Assembly: GCA_903851365.1 (NCBI GenBank)
Contig: CAINOB010000003.1
Location: 1 to 62,106, forward strand
From: an uncultured Bacteroidota bacterium
Lineage (GTDB): Bacteria > Bacteroidota > Bacteroidia > Bacteroidales > UBA12481
DNA: 62,106 nucleotides
Reading direction: 5' to 3'
The notes below the pieces were generated by a model. That model was not told the origin of the DNA and ran no database searches. It was given only the letters and a program-made list of their open reading frames with translations. Shown one piece after another: positions 8,726 to 19,047 of the stretch. The translations under genes and the position numbers were made by a program. How positions within the stretch are numbered: position 1 is the stretch's first letter; each line of letters starts with the position of its first letter.

Positions 8726-11386
8726 ATGCCTCTTCAAAAATACAGCGATTACCGTTTAACGGGGATTTTCTTCCGAACCATTTTTTCAGGCTTGGCGAGG
8801 AAAGTATCCTTCACTTTTGCTGTAGCCCTCTTCTCCGTTGTAGGGTCCTGGTTTGCTGTAACCTATGCCATTATTCTTGTTTCAGCCCTGATCCACGTTG
8901 ATAAGGAGATTCTTAATACCGGTATCCTCATCGGAGCGATTTCAACCTCTTGTACAACGATATTACACTTTTTGCATTATGGAATTTTAAATCGCCTTGG
9001 AATCAGGGGCTTCTTTAAGATCCCCGTCATACTGAACCAAACTCTGGTTAGTGGGCTCAGCCTTAAACCCCTGGAAAGAATCAGCAATGAGAAATTCTCG
9101 AAGTTTGCCCATGCTTATTTCCGTTTTCCACGTGACAACTTTTTTGTCTCCCTTGTGTATTCTTCTTTCGTTGGATCCATCCTGGTTATATATTCAGCGA
9201 TAAGCCACGCCAGTGTTCATGACACTCTAATGATCGCGCTCGGAAGTTTACTGGCAGTAAGTATCTACACTTACTGGGCCTACCTGATCACTGATTTTTT
9301 CTGTGGAGCCCTGCGCTCATCAATATATGAAGAAATACATAAGCGCAATCTTAAAATTAAAGCTCCCAAAAGCCTGTCAATCAGACTTTCATTTACTTTC
9401 TTGGTCTTACTGTTCAGTATAACTGTGGTAGTTACTTCGATATACTTCGCATATATCACTAATGGTCCTCATCCAGACAAAAACTATATTAATGACATCA
9501 TTTATTTTGTTGGCCTGTCAGCTTTTCTCGTCGGACTGATCACTTTTATTCATTACCTCGCCATCGATATTTTCCTGAAGGAGATTCATCAGTCCACTTC
9601 TAAACTTGCGAAAGGAGAGCCCGGCTTGCTTTTCCCATCTTATGACTATGCGGAGTTACGCCAATCAGCCGAAAATTTCAATGAGGTGGCTGTCGAGTTC
9701 ACAGAGTTGCGACAGGGCTTTGAGAAAAGAATATTCGAACGGACGGTGGACCTTCAGAATGCAAAGGAACAAGCCGAAACTGCCAACATGGCTAAAAGTA
9801 ATTTTCTGGCAAATATGTCCCACGAAATCCGCACCCCGATGAATGGAATCATTGGGATGTCGGAAATCCTGATGAAATCAAACCTGTCTGAAGAACAAAA
9901 CGAATATCTGCAGATCATTGAAAGCTCAGCAAATACCCTGTTAGCTATTATCAATGATATCCTAGACTTCTCGAAGATTGAAGCTAATAAGCTTGATCTT
10001 GAAATGATTCCTTTCAGTTTGACCCGTGTCGTTGAGGAAGTCTCTGACAACATGGCTATAAAAGCAATTCAGAAGAATTTGAATCTGATAACCGACCTCG
10101 ATACTAAGATTCCGGAATCACTTATCGGTGATCCATTACGGTTAAAACAGGTATTGCTAAATTTGGTAAATAATGCCATCAAGTTTACCAATAGCGGAGA
10201 TGTACTGATTTCATGCAACCTTGTTGAGAGAATAGGCAACCGTTACAACTTTGTTTTCAGAGTCTCTGATACCGGTATCGGTATTGAGCGTGACCAGATG
10301 GAAAAACTTTTCAAATCATTCTCGCAGGTCGATGCCTCCATGACCCGGAAATTTGGGGGAACCGGCCTTGGCCTGATTATCAGCAAAAGGCTTGTGGAAA
10401 TGATGAACGGCATCATCGGCGTGGAAAGCACCATTGGTAAAGGATCCTCATTCTGGTTCACTTCACAGTTTCTTGAAGATGACACAGTTTCGCAGCAACC
10501 CGGACCTGACCATAATGAACTGAAAGGATTGCGTGTTCTGGTTATCGACGACAATGAGACAAATCTTAAAATCTTCTGCAAATATCTGGAATACTGGCAG
10601 TGCCTGCCTGAACAGGTTAATAATGCGGAAAAGGGGTTGTGGCTCCTGCGAACGGTTGCAGGAACACCTGATGCGTTTGATGTAGTGTTGGTTGATTGCC
10701 AGATGCCTGAAATGGACGGATTAACATTTGCCCGGAAAGTGAATGATGATCCCGGTTTGAAGTATCTAAAACTAATCATGCTATCCTCAATTGCAGATCT
10801 GATCAAACCCGAAGACCTTTTGACCAGCGGATTTAAAGGATTCTTAAATAAGCCGGTTAAAATCCTTGACCTTTGGAGGGTGATTCAAAATGCTATCCAT
10901 ATGGAGATTGCTGAAAATGATGTTTTGAGCCCACCTAAAGGGGACTCTGAAAAAAATCAAATCGATGCAGATGCTGATGAGGAGATCATTTTTCATCATG
11001 AAAAAACCGTTCTGGTTCTGCTGGTCGAAGACAATAAAATCAATCAGCGAATTGCTTACCTGAATCTTCAAAAGCAAGGTTATGACATCGAAATTGCAGA
11101 AAACGGGGTAGAGGCGCTGGAGAAATTTAAACAAAAGAATTTCGATCTTATTTTCATGGATGTCCAGATGCCGATCATGGACGGTCTGGAGGCAACCCGC
11201 CAAATCAGGCTGCTCGAGAAAACCAGGCCTGACCATCGTCCTGTACATATCGTTGCAGTAACCGCAAATGCCATGAAAGGTGACCGCGAAATCTGTCTTG
11301 CAGCCGGTATGAATGATTATATTTCCAAACCTTTCCGGATCGAAGAGATGCGAAAGGTTATCAAGCGCTGGCTTACCAAAGCATAG
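8726..11386 (+). CDS. Hybrid sensor histidine kinase with two receiver domains
   Basis: This 886-residue membrane kinase has about six hydrophobic segments in its first 290 residues and no recognisable extracellular sensor. A HisKA domain follows with phospho-acceptor H366 ([12 protein letters not shown]), then the HATPase domain ([24 protein letters not shown]). Two receiver domains come next: the first has D657 in [12 protein letters not shown], the second has D812 in [11 protein letters not shown] with T and K partners. No HPt or output domain is present, so the signal presumably passes to another protein. A TTG lies directly before the ATG at 8726; the ATG is preferred. The 3' end overlaps yraN by 14 bp. 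Confidence 0.95.
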   Translation: MPLQKYSDYRLTGIFFRTIFSGLARKVSFTFAVALFSVVGSWFAVTYAIILVSALIHVDKEILNTGILIGAISTSCTTILHFLHYGILNRLGIRGFFKIPVILNQTLVSGLSLKPLERISNEKFSKFAHAYFRFPRDNFFVSLVYSSFVGSILVIYSAISHASVHDTLMIALGSLLAVSIYTYWAYLITDFFCGALRSSIYEEIHKRNLKIKAPKSLSIRLSFTFLVLLFSITVVVTSIYFAYITNGPHPDKNYINDIIYFVGLSAFLVGLITFIHYLAIDIFLKEIHQSTSKLAKGEPGLLFPSYDYAELRQSAENFNEVAVEFTELRQGFEKRIFERTVDLQNAKEQAETANMAKSNFLANMSHEIRTPMNGIIGMSEILMKSNLSEEQNEYLQIIESSANTLLAIINDILDFSKIEANKLDLEMIPFSLTRVVEEVSDNMAIKAIQKNLNLITDLDTKIPESLIGDPLRLKQVLLNLVNNAIKFTNSGDVLISCNLVERIGNRYNFVFRVSDTGIGIERDQMEKLFKSFSQVDASMTRKFGGTGLGLIISKRLVEMMNGIIGVESTIGKGSSFWFTSQFLEDDTVSQQPGPDHNELKGLRVLVIDDNETNLKIFCKYLEYWQCLPEQVNNAEKGLWLLRTVAGTPDAFDVVLVDCQMPEMDGLTFARKVNDDPGLKYLKLIMLSSIADLIKPEDLLTSGFKGFLNKPVKILDLWRVIQNAIHMEIAENDVLSPPKGDSEKNQIDADADEEIIFHHEKTVLVLLVEDNKINQRIAYLNLQKQGYDIEIAENGVEALEKFKQKNFDLIFMDVQMPIMDGLEATRQIRLLEKTRPDHRPVHIVAVTANAMKGDREICLAAGMNDYISKPFRIEEMRKVIKRWLTKA

Positions 11387-11738
11387 GAAAAAATGCATTC
11401 CTGATATGGGAAATGACCGGTAATCCGTATTCATATACCACATTGACAACATCAAATCGAACCTCGAGGGGAATTCTGTTAAATTTTATATAGGCATTGG
11501 CAGCAGCTATCAGAAACTGCCTTTTCTGCTTGTTAATTGCCTGCTCAGGCAATTCCCGAACCGGGGCACGCCGGGTTTTTACCTCGATAACAACAATATC
11601 ATTCCGTTCCCGGGCGATGATATCGATCTCCTTGTGGCTGAAGTGCCAGTTTCGCTCAAGTATTACAAACCCTTTGGCTTCGAGATGCTCGACTGCAAGC
11701 TGTTCTCCGGCTTTCCCTAAATCCTTCCGTTCATCCAT
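11373..11738 (-). CDS. yraN: YraN/UPF0102-family nuclease-fold protein
   Basis: The 121-residue product starts at the ATG at 11738 ([20 protein letters not shown]), which matches the family start; a longer open frame upstream runs into metG on the other strand and is not credible. The restriction-endonuclease-like core is visible as [20 protein letters not shown], with E-D-(x)n-EVK as likely catalytic residues, followed by the R of VKTRRA. UPF0102 proteins are predicted nucleases of unknown cellular task, often placed near DNA-processing genes. It is divergent from metG and convergent with the hybrid kinase. Confidence 0.9.
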   Translation of the reverse strand: MDERKDLGKAGEQLAVEHLEAKGFVILERNWHFSHKEIDIIARERNDIVVIEVKTRRAPVRELPEQAINKQKRQFLIAAANAYIKFNRIPLEVRFDVVNVVYEYGLPVISHIRNAFFPMLW

Positions 11739-11747
11739 TTTCTTTTC

Positions 11748-11755
11748 TAATTTTG
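11748..11755 (+). promoter_or_regulatory. Bacteroidota-type -7 promoter box before metG
   Basis: TAATTTTG fits TAnnTTTG and ends 19 bp before the metG ATG, inside the short gap to the divergent yraN. No clear -33 element is visible. Confidence 0.45.
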
Positions 11756-11774
11756 CATTTCTTAATTTATACTG

Positions 11775-13808
11775 ATGCCTGATTATAAACGTCACCTCGT
11801 AACTGCCGCATTGCCCTACGCAAACGGCCCTGTTCATATCGGTCACCTCGCCGGAGTGTATGTTCCGGCTGATATATATACGCGATATCTGCGCCAGAAT
11901 GGAAAAGATGTGCTGTTTATTTGTGGCTCGGATGAACATGGTGTTCCTATTACTCTGAAAGCCAAAACTGAAGGAATAACGCCACAAGATGTCGTCGACC
12001 GTTATCATGCGATAAACAAGGCAGCTTTTGCAGATTTTGGAATCTCATTTGATATTTATCACCGCACTTCTGCACCGATTCATCACCAAACAGCATCAGC
12101 ATTCTTCAGAAAATTATATGATGACGGTGAATTCCTTGAGAAAACGACCGAGCAGTTTTTCGACGAAGCAAATCAGCAATTCCTTGCCGATCGCTATATC
12201 ACAGGTACCTGTCCTCATTGCGGTAATGAAAAGGCATACGGAGATCAGTGCGAAAAATGCGGAACATCGCTCAGCCCAATGGAGCTGATAAACCCAAAAT
12301 CAATGCTCAGCGGCAATGCCCCAATATTAAAAGAAACAAAGCATTGGTTTCTCCCTCTGGATAAACATGAACCCTGGTTGAAGAAATGGATACTGGAGGA
12401 TCACACAGAATGGCGGTCAAATGTATACGGACAATGCAAATCGTGGCTCGATCAGGGTCTTCAGGCCCGGGCCGTATCGAGGGATCTCGACTGGGGGGTT
12501 CCTGTTCCGGTTGAAGGAGCCGAAGGCAAGGTTCTGTATGTTTGGTTCGATGCTCCCATCGGATATATCTCCGCCACACGAGAACTTACTCCAGACTGGG
12601 AAAAATACTGGAAGTCTGAGGATAGCCGGATGGTTCATTTCATTGGCAAGGATAATATTGTTTTTCACTGCATCATTTTCCCGGCCATGTTAAAAGCACA
12701 TGGTGAATATATCCTCCCCGACAATGTTCCGGCTAATGAATTTCTGAACCTGGAGGGGGAAAAGATTTCTACCTCCCGGAACTGGGCAGTCTGGCTTCAC
12801 GAATATCTCGAAGAATTCCCGGGCAAACAGGATGTATTACGCTATGTACTTACCGCAAACGCACCTGAAGCCAAGGATAACGATTTCACCTGGAAAGATT
12901 TTCAGACACGCAACAACAATGAACTTGTGGCCGTTCTGGGAAATTTCGTTAATCGCACTCTCGTCCTGACGCAGAAATATTTTGATGGCAAATGCCCGGA
13001 TCTTAATGAACTTGCTGATTATGACAAAACAACACTCGGTGAGATCACTGCGATCAAAACCAGAGTTGAGCAAAGTTTAGAATCTTTCCGTATCCGGGAA
13101 GCCTTGAATGAAGCCATGAGCCTTGCAAGGTTGGGTAATAAATATCTTGCTGAAACAGAACCGTGGAAACTTTTTCCAACTGATCCGGCCCGCGTAGCCA
13201 CCATTCTGCATGTCAGTCTGCAGATTACCGCTAATCTTACCCTCCTGCTCGATTCGTTCCTGCCTTTTACCATGAAACAATTACGAAGTTTTCTGAATAT
13301 TCCGGAAATGCCCTGGTCAACAATAGGATCAGTTAACATGATCCCCTCTGGGCATCAATTGGAGAAACCAGAATTACTTTTTGAAAAGATAGAAGATTTT
13401 CAGGTTGATTTTCAGGTAAAAAAACTACTCGAAACAAAGAAATTAAATGAGGCCAAAGCAGCTGGAATAGCTCCTTCCAAGTCAGCTGTATCGTATGACG
13501 ACTTCTCTGCCATGGATATTCGCATTGCAACAGTTCTTGAGGCCGAAAAAGTACCTAAGACACAGAAGCTCATGAAGTTAAAAGTAGATACAGGGATGGA
13601 TATCAGGACGGTTGTTTCGGGTATTGCAGAGCATTTTGAAGCTAAAGATCTCATTGGAAAACAGGTAACTTTATTAGCCAATCTTGAACCACGCATGATC
13701 AAAGGCATTGAATCAAAAGGTATGATTCTGCTGGCAGAAGACAATTCGGGAAAATTGATTTTTGTTACTCCAGAGGAGGCGATGCCAAACGGTTCAGTAG
13801 TTAAGTAG
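11775..13808 (+). CDS. metG: Methionyl-tRNA synthetase
   Basis: This class I synthetase charges tRNA-Met. The 677-residue protein has the HIGH motif at 21-24 (PVHIGHLAG), a zinc knuckle with [18 protein letters not shown], and a KMSKS equivalent KISTS from K330. The C-terminal 110 residues form an EMAP/Trbp111-type tRNA-binding domain ([15 protein letters not shown], then [16 protein letters not shown]), which usually mediates dimerisation. Length and architecture are those of bacterial MetG with the C-terminal extension. A GGCA-rich repeat begins directly after the stop. Confidence 0.98.
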   Translation: MPDYKRHLVTAALPYANGPVHIGHLAGVYVPADIYTRYLRQNGKDVLFICGSDEHGVPITLKAKTEGITPQDVVDRYHAINKAAFADFGISFDIYHRTSAPIHHQTASAFFRKLYDDGEFLEKTTEQFFDEANQQFLADRYITGTCPHCGNEKAYGDQCEKCGTSLSPMELINPKSMLSGNAPILKETKHWFLPLDKHEPWLKKWILEDHTEWRSNVYGQCKSWLDQGLQARAVSRDLDWGVPVPVEGAEGKVLYVWFDAPIGYISATRELTPDWEKYWKSEDSRMVHFIGKDNIVFHCIIFPAMLKAHGEYILPDNVPANEFLNLEGEKISTSRNWAVWLHEYLEEFPGKQDVLRYVLTANAPEAKDNDFTWKDFQTRNNNELVAVLGNFVNRTLVLTQKYFDGKCPDLNELADYDKTTLGEITAIKTRVEQSLESFRIREALNEAMSLARLGNKYLAETEPWKLFPTDPARVATILHVSLQITANLTLLLDSFLPFTMKQLRSFLNIPEMPWSTIGSVNMIPSGHQLEKPELLFEKIEDFQVDFQVKKLLETKKLNEAKAAGIAPSKSAVSYDDFSAMDIRIATVLEAEKVPKTQKLMKLKVDTGMDIRTVVSGIAEHFEAKDLIGKQVTLLANLEPRMIKGIESKGMILLAEDNSGKLIFVTPEEAMPNGSVVK

Positions 13809-13847
13809 CGGGCAATGGGCAGTGGGCAGTAGGCAGCGGGCAGTTAG
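13809..13847. repeat. GGCA-rich degenerate tandem repeat after metG
   Basis: Starting directly after the metG stop, the sequence repeats a near-heptamer of the GGGCAGT type (ggcaatgggcagtgggcagt and on). Similar tracts follow other stops at 18860, 45439 and 58329. It does not form an obvious hairpin on its own. Confidence 0.75.
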
Positions 13848-13967
13848 CACCTGCTTGGTTTCGTGGTGAGCGAAGGGGGTTCCGGCCCTCGCCCGGATAA
13901 CAACTCTATCGATTTTCCTTTCGTCACCCGACCTTCTTTATCGGTAATCGATCTTCTTCTTCGTACT

Positions 13968-14969
13968 TTATAGTGAAACCCAGAGCTGCATTGCTGGCTC
14001 TGCTTTTCTCAAGCGTGCCAAACCTTCTACTGCATCCTGCTTGGTGGCAAAAGTTTGCATCCTGACCTTGAACATCTGCCCGTTTTTTGTAGGAACGATA
14101 TCTGCAGGATAACCTTTTTCGATCAGTTGTTTCTGCAACCTGTTGGCGTTCTCCCGTATCTTGAAACATCCGGCAATCACAGGGAAATTCCCGGCAACCG
14201 CTTTAACCTCGACTGGTTTAACTGCAACTGGCTTCACATCTGCCGTCTTTATTTCTGCGATTGGAAACTCAATAACTTTAGCGGTATCCCTATTTTGTGT
14301 TTCAGGGTAATTGAGCCGGTATAAAGAAGGTTCAGGAACCATTGAGGCTCTTGAAGTTGTCAGAGTGTCGGTAAGACGAGAATTATAAGGTAACAACGAA
14401 AAAGCAATTAGCAGAGGCATGGCAATTGCAATGCGCCTCAAGTTGGCATGACCCTTAGGCTTTTTAAGCTCATCTATAGAAAATTCAACTGTCCTGGGTG
14501 ATTTATCATCACTAAAAACCAGGGCACCGCTGAAAACACCTCTTTTTTCAGGCGCCAGTTCACGAAGATGAAACGCTGCCAAACCAAAGGAATCCAAAAA
14601 GAGGTTTGTCCCGGCATCAGCCTGAAAACGGATAGTTTTTGTATTATCCTGAAAAAAATGTCCCAGACCATCGATAAAAACGGGATTACCACGATCAAGC
14701 TCACGCCTCGATTCATCAACAAAAAGATCAATCATCTGCCGGGCAACGGCCGAAGTTATCCCATCCTGCCTGGCAATAAAGCTAACAAGAATGCCATCAT
14801 TCTGCACCAATTCACTATTGAATACAATTTCTTTGGCGGGAGGAATGAAAGTGCCTGTGGGTTTATCAATTACTGCAGACCGGTATTGAGATACAAAACC
14901 GCCTAGACCTGGAATGATCACACAATCTTCCAGGAACAATAATTTTCGAATGGCTTGAATGACTTCCAT
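13968..14969 (-). CDS. HU-like (CCDC81-type) domain protein with transmembrane helix and SPOR domain
   Basis: From the ATG at 14969 the product has 333 residues. Residues 1-135 resemble the bacterial HU-CCDC81 domains, two HU/IHF-like halves (LEDCVIIPGLGGFVSQY and NPVFIDGLGHFFQ). One hydrophobic helix lies at about 179-195 (IAIAMPLLIAFSLLP). A proline/valine linker with repeated VKPV units follows, then a SPOR domain at about 258-333 (FPVIAGCFKIRENANRLQKQ). SPOR domains bind peptidoglycan stripped of stem peptides at division sites. The topology (basic residues before the helix) puts the HU-like part in the cytoplasm and SPOR in the periplasm. An upstream ATG at 15023 is less likely because family proteins start at MEVIQAIRKLL. 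Confidence 0.85.
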   Translation of the reverse strand: MEVIQAIRKLLFLEDCVIIPGLGGFVSQYRSAVIDKPTGTFIPPAKEIVFNSELVQNDGILVSFIARQDGITSAVARQMIDLFVDESRRELDRGNPVFIDGLGHFFQDNTKTIRFQADAGTNLFLDSFGLAAFHLRELAPEKRGVFSGALVFSDDKSPRTVEFSIDELKKPKGHANLRRIAIAMPLLIAFSLLPYNSRLTDTLTTSRASMVPEPSLYRLNYPETQNRDTAKVIEFPIAEIKTADVKPVAVKPVEVKAVAGNFPVIAGCFKIRENANRLQKQLIEKGYPADIVPTKNGQMFKVRMQTFATKQDAVEGLARLRKAEPAMQLWVSL

Positions 14970-15037
14970 AGTAATTAACAAAGATACTAACAATTCAGTA
15001 TGATTCCATATATCGGAATACAAAAAAAAGACCGAAA

Positions 15038-16189
15038 ATGGTTACTTTAGCTGCAATGAGAAAAATTGAAATGGTGGATATCCGGTCGCAGTATCTTCGT
15101 TTACAACCGGATATTGATTCAGCAATTGCCGGGGTGCTAGATACCGCCGCTTTTATAAAAGGCCCGGCCGTCAAAGCCTTTCGCGAGGAACTCGCTAATT
15201 ATTTGGGGGTTGCACATGTTATTTCATGCGCCAATGGTACAGACGCACTCCAGGTTGCGCTAATGTCGCTCAACCTTAAACCTGGTGATGAGGTGATTAC
15301 AACAAATTTCACTTTTATCTCAACGGTTGAAGTTTTGGTTCTTCTCGGCCTGAAACCGGTATTGGTAGATGTTGATCCGCTGACATTCAATATTGATCCT
15401 GAACAAATAGCTGAAGCCATTAGTCCAATAACAAAAGCAATAATTCCAGTTCACCTTTTTGGTCAACCTGCGGATATGAGGAGGATCCGGGAGATTGCGG
15501 ATAATCACAGCTTATACATTATCGAGGATAATGCGCAGTCGCTGGGAGCCAAATTTACCGGTCAGGACAGGATGCCGAAGTTCGCAGGAACTATCGGGAA
15601 TATTGGTACCACCTCATTTTTCCCGACCAAACCACTTGCCTGCTATGGCGATGGCGGAGCCTTGATAACGGACGACCCGTATCTTGCGGAAACTATGGAA
15701 ATAATTATCAACCATGGGGCCAAAGTAAAATATCACCATGACCTGATTGGCGTAAATTCCAGGTTAGATACCATCCAGGCAGCCATTCTGCGGGTGAATC
15801 TGAAAAATTTTGATGATTTCATAGCGCGCCGCCGGAAAGTCGCAGCCTATTACGATGAAAGGTTAGTTTCTAATCCAAGAATTCAGACTCCAATCGCTTC
15901 AGAAACGGGAACACATGTTTACCATCAGTATACAATACAGCTTGATCCGGCTATCAGGGATGAAGTTCAAAACAAATTGAAAGTTAAAGGCATACCTTCA
16001 ATAATTTACTATCCGATTCCCTTAAGCCTGCAAAAAGCATTTACCTTTGCTGGTTACCAGAAGGGTGATTTTCCGGTTTCTGAGCGTCTCTGCAAATCGG
16101 TTTTGTCGCTCCCGATTCATACCGAAATGGACGTTGAACAAATGGATTATATCTGCACCAATCTTCTGAATATTATTGATCATGAGTGA
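15038..16189 (+). CDS. wbpE: DegT/DnrJ/EryC1-family sugar aminotransferase, WbpE-like
   Basis: This PLP enzyme of 383 residues closely resembles WbpE/WlbC, which aminates the 3-keto group of UDP-GlcNAc-3-ulosonic acid. The PLP lysine is K198 in [28 protein letters not shown] and [11 protein letters not shown] are the other cofactor motifs. The assignment to WbpE rather than another family aminotransferase is supported by the WbpD-like gene that overlaps its 3' end by 8 bp. A second ATG at 15056 (MRKIEMVDI) is a possible alternative start. Dehydrogenase (WbpA) and oxidoreductase (WbpB) partners are not in the window. Confidence 0.87.
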   Translation: MVTLAAMRKIEMVDIRSQYLRLQPDIDSAIAGVLDTAAFIKGPAVKAFREELANYLGVAHVISCANGTDALQVALMSLNLKPGDEVITTNFTFISTVEVLVLLGLKPVLVDVDPLTFNIDPEQIAEAISPITKAIIPVHLFGQPADMRRIREIADNHSLYIIEDNAQSLGAKFTGQDRMPKFAGTIGNIGTTSFFPTKPLACYGDGGALITDDPYLAETMEIIINHGAKVKYHHDLIGVNSRLDTIQAAILRVNLKNFDDFIARRRKVAAYYDERLVSNPRIQTPIASETGTHVYHQYTIQLDPAIRDEVQNKLKVKGIPSIIYYPIPLSLQKAFTFAGYQKGDFPVSERLCKSVLSLPIHTEMDVEQMDYICTNLLNIIDHE

Positions 16190-16763
16190 TATCGGCTATT
16201 CGGCACATGAATCGGCAATTATCGATCCCGGCTGCATTATCGGTCAGGGAACGAAAATCTGGCATTTCACTCATATCATGCCAGGTTGCCGGATTGGCGA
16301 AAATTGCAACATCGGCCAAAATGTTTTGGTTTCGCCCGAGGTTGTTCTCGGCAATAATGTTAAGGTGCAGAACAACGTATCAATCTATACCGGAGTAATT
16401 TGCGAGGATGACGTTTTTCTTGGGCCGTCAATGGTTTTCACTAATGTAACCAATCCGCGCAGCTCCGTTAACCGAAGGGGACAATATGAGACCACCCTGG
16501 TTAAAAAGGGGGCCACTATTGGAGCCAACGCCACTATTGTTTCGGGCATTACGCTTGGTGAATTTTGTTTCATTGGAGCCGGAGCAGTGGTCACAAAAGA
16601 TGTTCAACCCTATGCCCTGGTCATAGGTAATCCAGCCCGACAATCTGGCTGGATGAGTGAATACGGTCAAAAACTGCTGTTCGATAAAAACGGAATAGCG
16701 GTCTGTAAGGAAAGCAAGGAAAAATATTCTTTAATTTCAGGTTCAGTAAAAAAAATCATTTAA
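16182..16763 (+). CDS. wbpD: WbpD-like UDP-amino-sugar N-acetyltransferase
   Basis: The product is a 193-residue left-handed beta-helix acyltransferase with hexapeptide repeats ([20 protein letters not shown], then [11 protein letters not shown]). WbpD acetylates the 3-amino group made by WbpE, giving UDP-2,3-diacetamido-glucuronate for O-antigen or capsule. Conserved family segments include [14 protein letters not shown] and [13 protein letters not shown]. The ATG at 16182 overlaps the aminotransferase gene; an in-frame TTG lies two codons earlier. The stop shares one base with the galE ATG, so the three genes are clearly co-translated. Confidence 0.9.
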   Translation: MSDIGYSAHESAIIDPGCIIGQGTKIWHFTHIMPGCRIGENCNIGQNVLVSPEVVLGNNVKVQNNVSIYTGVICEDDVFLGPSMVFTNVTNPRSSVNRRGQYETTLVKKGATIGANATIVSGITLGEFCFIGAGAVVTKDVQPYALVIGNPARQSGWMSEYGQKLLFDKNGIAVCKESKEKYSLISGSVKKII

Positions 16764-17791
16764 TGAAAGATTTAATTCTCGTTACCGGCGGAACCGGGTA
16801 CATCGGATCTCATACAGCAGTTGAACTTATCAATGAAGGATACGAGGTTGTCATTGTGGATAATTTATCCAATTCCACTGCTGATTCACTCGATGGGATA
16901 GAAAAAATAACCGGTGTACGACCAGCATTTGAGCAGTTCGATATTTGCGATAAACAGCGTTTGGATGTTTTCTTTGAAAAGTATCCCAGCCTCAAAGCAA
17001 TCATCCACTTTGCCGCTTTTAAAGCAGTAGGCGAATCAGTTGATTTTCCACTGAAATACTATCGGAATAATCTGGTTTCCCTGGTCAACCTGTTAGACTG
17101 CATGCATACTTACAAAGTACCTTCAATTGTGTTTTCATCAAGCTGCACCGTTTACGGACAACCAAAGGACTTGCCGGTAACTGAGGATGCACCGATTCAG
17201 ATAGCCGAATCGCCATACGGAAACACTAAGCAGATATGCGAGGAAATCCTTCGTGACAGTGTACGTTCAATGCCTGAGTTAAAAGTTATTGCCCTTCGAT
17301 ATTTTAATCCTATCGGAGCTCATCCAACCGCCCTCATCGGCGAGTTGCCAAACGGCATACCCAACAATCTTGTTCCTTTTGTTACCCAAACCGCTGCAGG
17401 ACTTCGCCCTGAGCTGAGAGTTTTCGGCGATGATTACCCAACACCGGATGGATCAGCGGTACGCGATTATATTAATGTTGCTGACCTGGCCAAGGCGCAT
17501 GTTACCGCTATAGGACGACTGCTGAATAAAGCCAATGAGCCTGGTTTCGAGTTCTTTAATCTCGGCACCGGCCGTGGTTCATCAGTGCTGGAAGTAGTTA
17601 AGACCTTTGAAAAAGTGACCGGAGTCCCGGTCAACTATAAAATTGTAGGCCGTCGCGCAGGGGATATAATCGCCGTTTGGGCAGATACCACCAAAGCCAA
17701 TAAAGTGCTGGGATGGAAAGCTGAAACTTCGTTGGAGGATACTTTACTGTCGGCCTGGAACTGGGAGAAAAAACTCAGGGGAATAAAATAA
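16763..17791 (+). CDS. galE: UDP-glucose 4-epimerase
   Basis: GalE interconverts UDP-glucose and UDP-galactose, and in some species the N-acetyl forms, with bound NAD. The 342-residue short-chain dehydrogenase fold has the Rossmann loop TGGTGYIGSH (8-17), the catalytic serine region FSSSCTVYG and the Y152/K156 pair in SPYGNTK. The domain ends with the usual GRRAGDIIAVWADTTKA and LGWKAE. It is the third gene of the sugar operon and lies 12 bp before rfbB. Confidence 0.95.
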   Translation: MKDLILVTGGTGYIGSHTAVELINEGYEVVIVDNLSNSTADSLDGIEKITGVRPAFEQFDICDKQRLDVFFEKYPSLKAIIHFAAFKAVGESVDFPLKYYRNNLVSLVNLLDCMHTYKVPSIVFSSSCTVYGQPKDLPVTEDAPIQIAESPYGNTKQICEEILRDSVRSMPELKVIALRYFNPIGAHPTALIGELPNGIPNNLVPFVTQTAAGLRPELRVFGDDYPTPDGSAVRDYINVADLAKAHVTAIGRLLNKANEPGFEFFNLGTGRGSSVLEVVKTFEKVTGVPVNYKIVGRRAGDIIAVWADTTKANKVLGWKAETSLEDTLLSAWNWEKKLRGIK

Positions 17792-17803
17792 AACCGAAAA
17801 CCT

Positions 17804-18859
17804 ATGAAACAAACAATCCTAATTACCGGGGGAGCCGGTTTTATCGGGTCACATGTTGTCCGACTATTTGTCAACAAATATCCTGAATATCATATAATTA
17901 ACCTCGATGCGTTAACCTACGCAGGCAACCTCGAAAATCTCACCGATCTCGATCAGTCTCCCAATTATACATTCATTAAGGCAGATATTCGCGATGCGGA
18001 AGCAATAGATGCGTTGTTTGAAAAATATCCGATTACCGGGGTTTGCCATCTAGCCGCCGAAAGTCATGTCGACCGGTCGATCGCTGAACCCATGGCATTT
18101 ATCACAACGAATATTATTGGCACCGTAAATTTGCTCAATGCAGCACGCAAAGCCTGGACAGGGAATTTTGAGGGTAAGCGATTTTACCATATTTCCACGG
18201 ATGAAGTTTATGGATCACTCGGTTCTGAAGGTTTTTTTGTTGAAACAACACCCTACGATCCTCGAAGCCCCTACTCCGCTTCCAAGGCCAGCTCCGATCA
18301 TCTTGTGAGGGCGTATTTCCATACTTATGGCTTACCTGTGGTGATTACCAATTGTTCGAATAATTACGGGCAAAATCAGTTTCCCGAAAAACTTATCCCA
18401 TTGGCCATAAACAATATCAAGCATATGAAACCGATACCGGTTTACGGTAAAGGCGAAAATATCCGGGATTGGTTATATGTGATAGACCATGCAAGGGCGA
18501 TCGACCTGGTTTTCCATAAAGGGAATAATGGGGAAACCTACAATATCGGCGGCTTCAATGAGTGGACAAATATTAGCCTGATCCATGTTTTATGCGAAAT
18601 CATGGACCGAAAGATGAACCGGCCACCGGGCACTTCAGCTTCACTGATAACCTATGTCAAGGACCGGGCAGGACATGATTTAAGGTATGCTATCGACGCT
18701 ACGAAGATTCAGAAGGAGCTTGGCTGGGAACCCAGTCTGCAATTCGCTGAAGGACTGGAAAAAACGGTTGATTGGTATCTTGATAATGAGGAGTGGATGG
18801 ACCGGATAACAACAGGGAAATATCAGGCGTATTACGAGCAGCAATACCATAAAAGATAA
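17804..18859 (+). CDS. rfbB: dTDP-glucose 4,6-dehydratase
   Basis: RfbB (RmlB) converts dTDP-glucose into dTDP-4-keto-6-deoxyglucose, the entry to rhamnose and related sugars. The 351-residue protein has the NAD loop TGGAGFIGSH (8-17), the catalytic triad loop T132-D133-E134 in STDEVYGSLG, and Y157/K161 in SPYSASKASSDH. The substrate motif SNNYGQNQFPEKLIPL is intact. The other rml genes are not in the window. A strong hairpin terminator follows 74 bp after the stop. Confidence 0.95.
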   Translation: MKQTILITGGAGFIGSHVVRLFVNKYPEYHIINLDALTYAGNLENLTDLDQSPNYTFIKADIRDAEAIDALFEKYPITGVCHLAAESHVDRSIAEPMAFITTNIIGTVNLLNAARKAWTGNFEGKRFYHISTDEVYGSLGSEGFFVETTPYDPRSPYSASKASSDHLVRAYFHTYGLPVVITNCSNNYGQNQFPEKLIPLAINNIKHMKPIPVYGKGENIRDWLYVIDHARAIDLVFHKGNNGETYNIGGFNEWTNISLIHVLCEIMDRKMNRPPGTSASLITYVKDRAGHDLRYAIDATKIQKELGWEPSLQFAEGLEKTVDWYLDNEEWMDRITTGKYQAYYEQQYHKR

Positions 18860-18918
18860 GGCAAAGGGCAGAGGGCAGAAAGGCAAAATGTTAGGCTCAA
18901 GGCACAAGAAAAAAGACA
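18860..18918. repeat. GGCA-rich degenerate repeat after rfbB
   Basis: The tract starts directly after the rfbB stop (ggcaaagggcagagggcag and on) and is nearly the same sequence as the tract that follows the DUF4270 gene at 45439. It is purine-rich, with GGCA every 6-9 bases. Confidence 0.7.
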
Positions 18919-18932
18919 ATGTAACTATTACT

Positions 18933-18962
18933 AGCCCTGGGGTTCAACCCAGGGCTTTTTTT
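18933..18962 (+). terminator. Rho-independent terminator downstream of rfbB
   Basis: Perfect 9-bp arms AGCCCTGGG and CCCAGGGCT enclose the loop GTTCAA, and seven T residues follow (18956-18962). It would end the wbpE-wbpD-galE-rfbB transcript. On the opposite strand no T-run follows the stem, so it should act mainly in the plus direction. Confidence 0.88.
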
Positions 18963-18982
18963 GTGGATGAACCTCGTCAGAG

Positions 18983-19013
18983 TTGTCATCCCGGCGAAAG
19001 CCGGAACCCCGTC
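18983..19013. repeat. REP-like hairpin with CCGGC-GAAA-GCCGG core
   Basis: The segment TCATCCCGGCGAAAGCCGG contains a 5-bp GC stem closed by a GAAA tetraloop, a very stable fold. Sequences of this kind (gtcatcccggcgaaagccgg) are, to my knowledge, dispersed in many bacterial genomes. It lies between convergent rfbB and the glycosyltransferase gene. Confidence 0.5.
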
Positions 19014-19047
19014 GCTTACCACGAACTTTTCCAGTGGACCCATTTCA

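Noticed and set aside
10243-10806. 187-codon open frame antisense to the hybrid kinase
   Set aside because: It lies wholly inside the ATPase and receiver domains of the kinase on the other strand and has no domain of its own.
11739-12008. N-terminal extension of yraN into metG
   Set aside because: The 90 additional residues have no similarity to UPF0102 proteins and overlap the start of metG.
13861-13905. Possible terminator between metG and the HU-SPOR gene
   Set aside because: The GCGAAGGG/CCCTCGC pairing has a bulge and no T-run follows on either strand.
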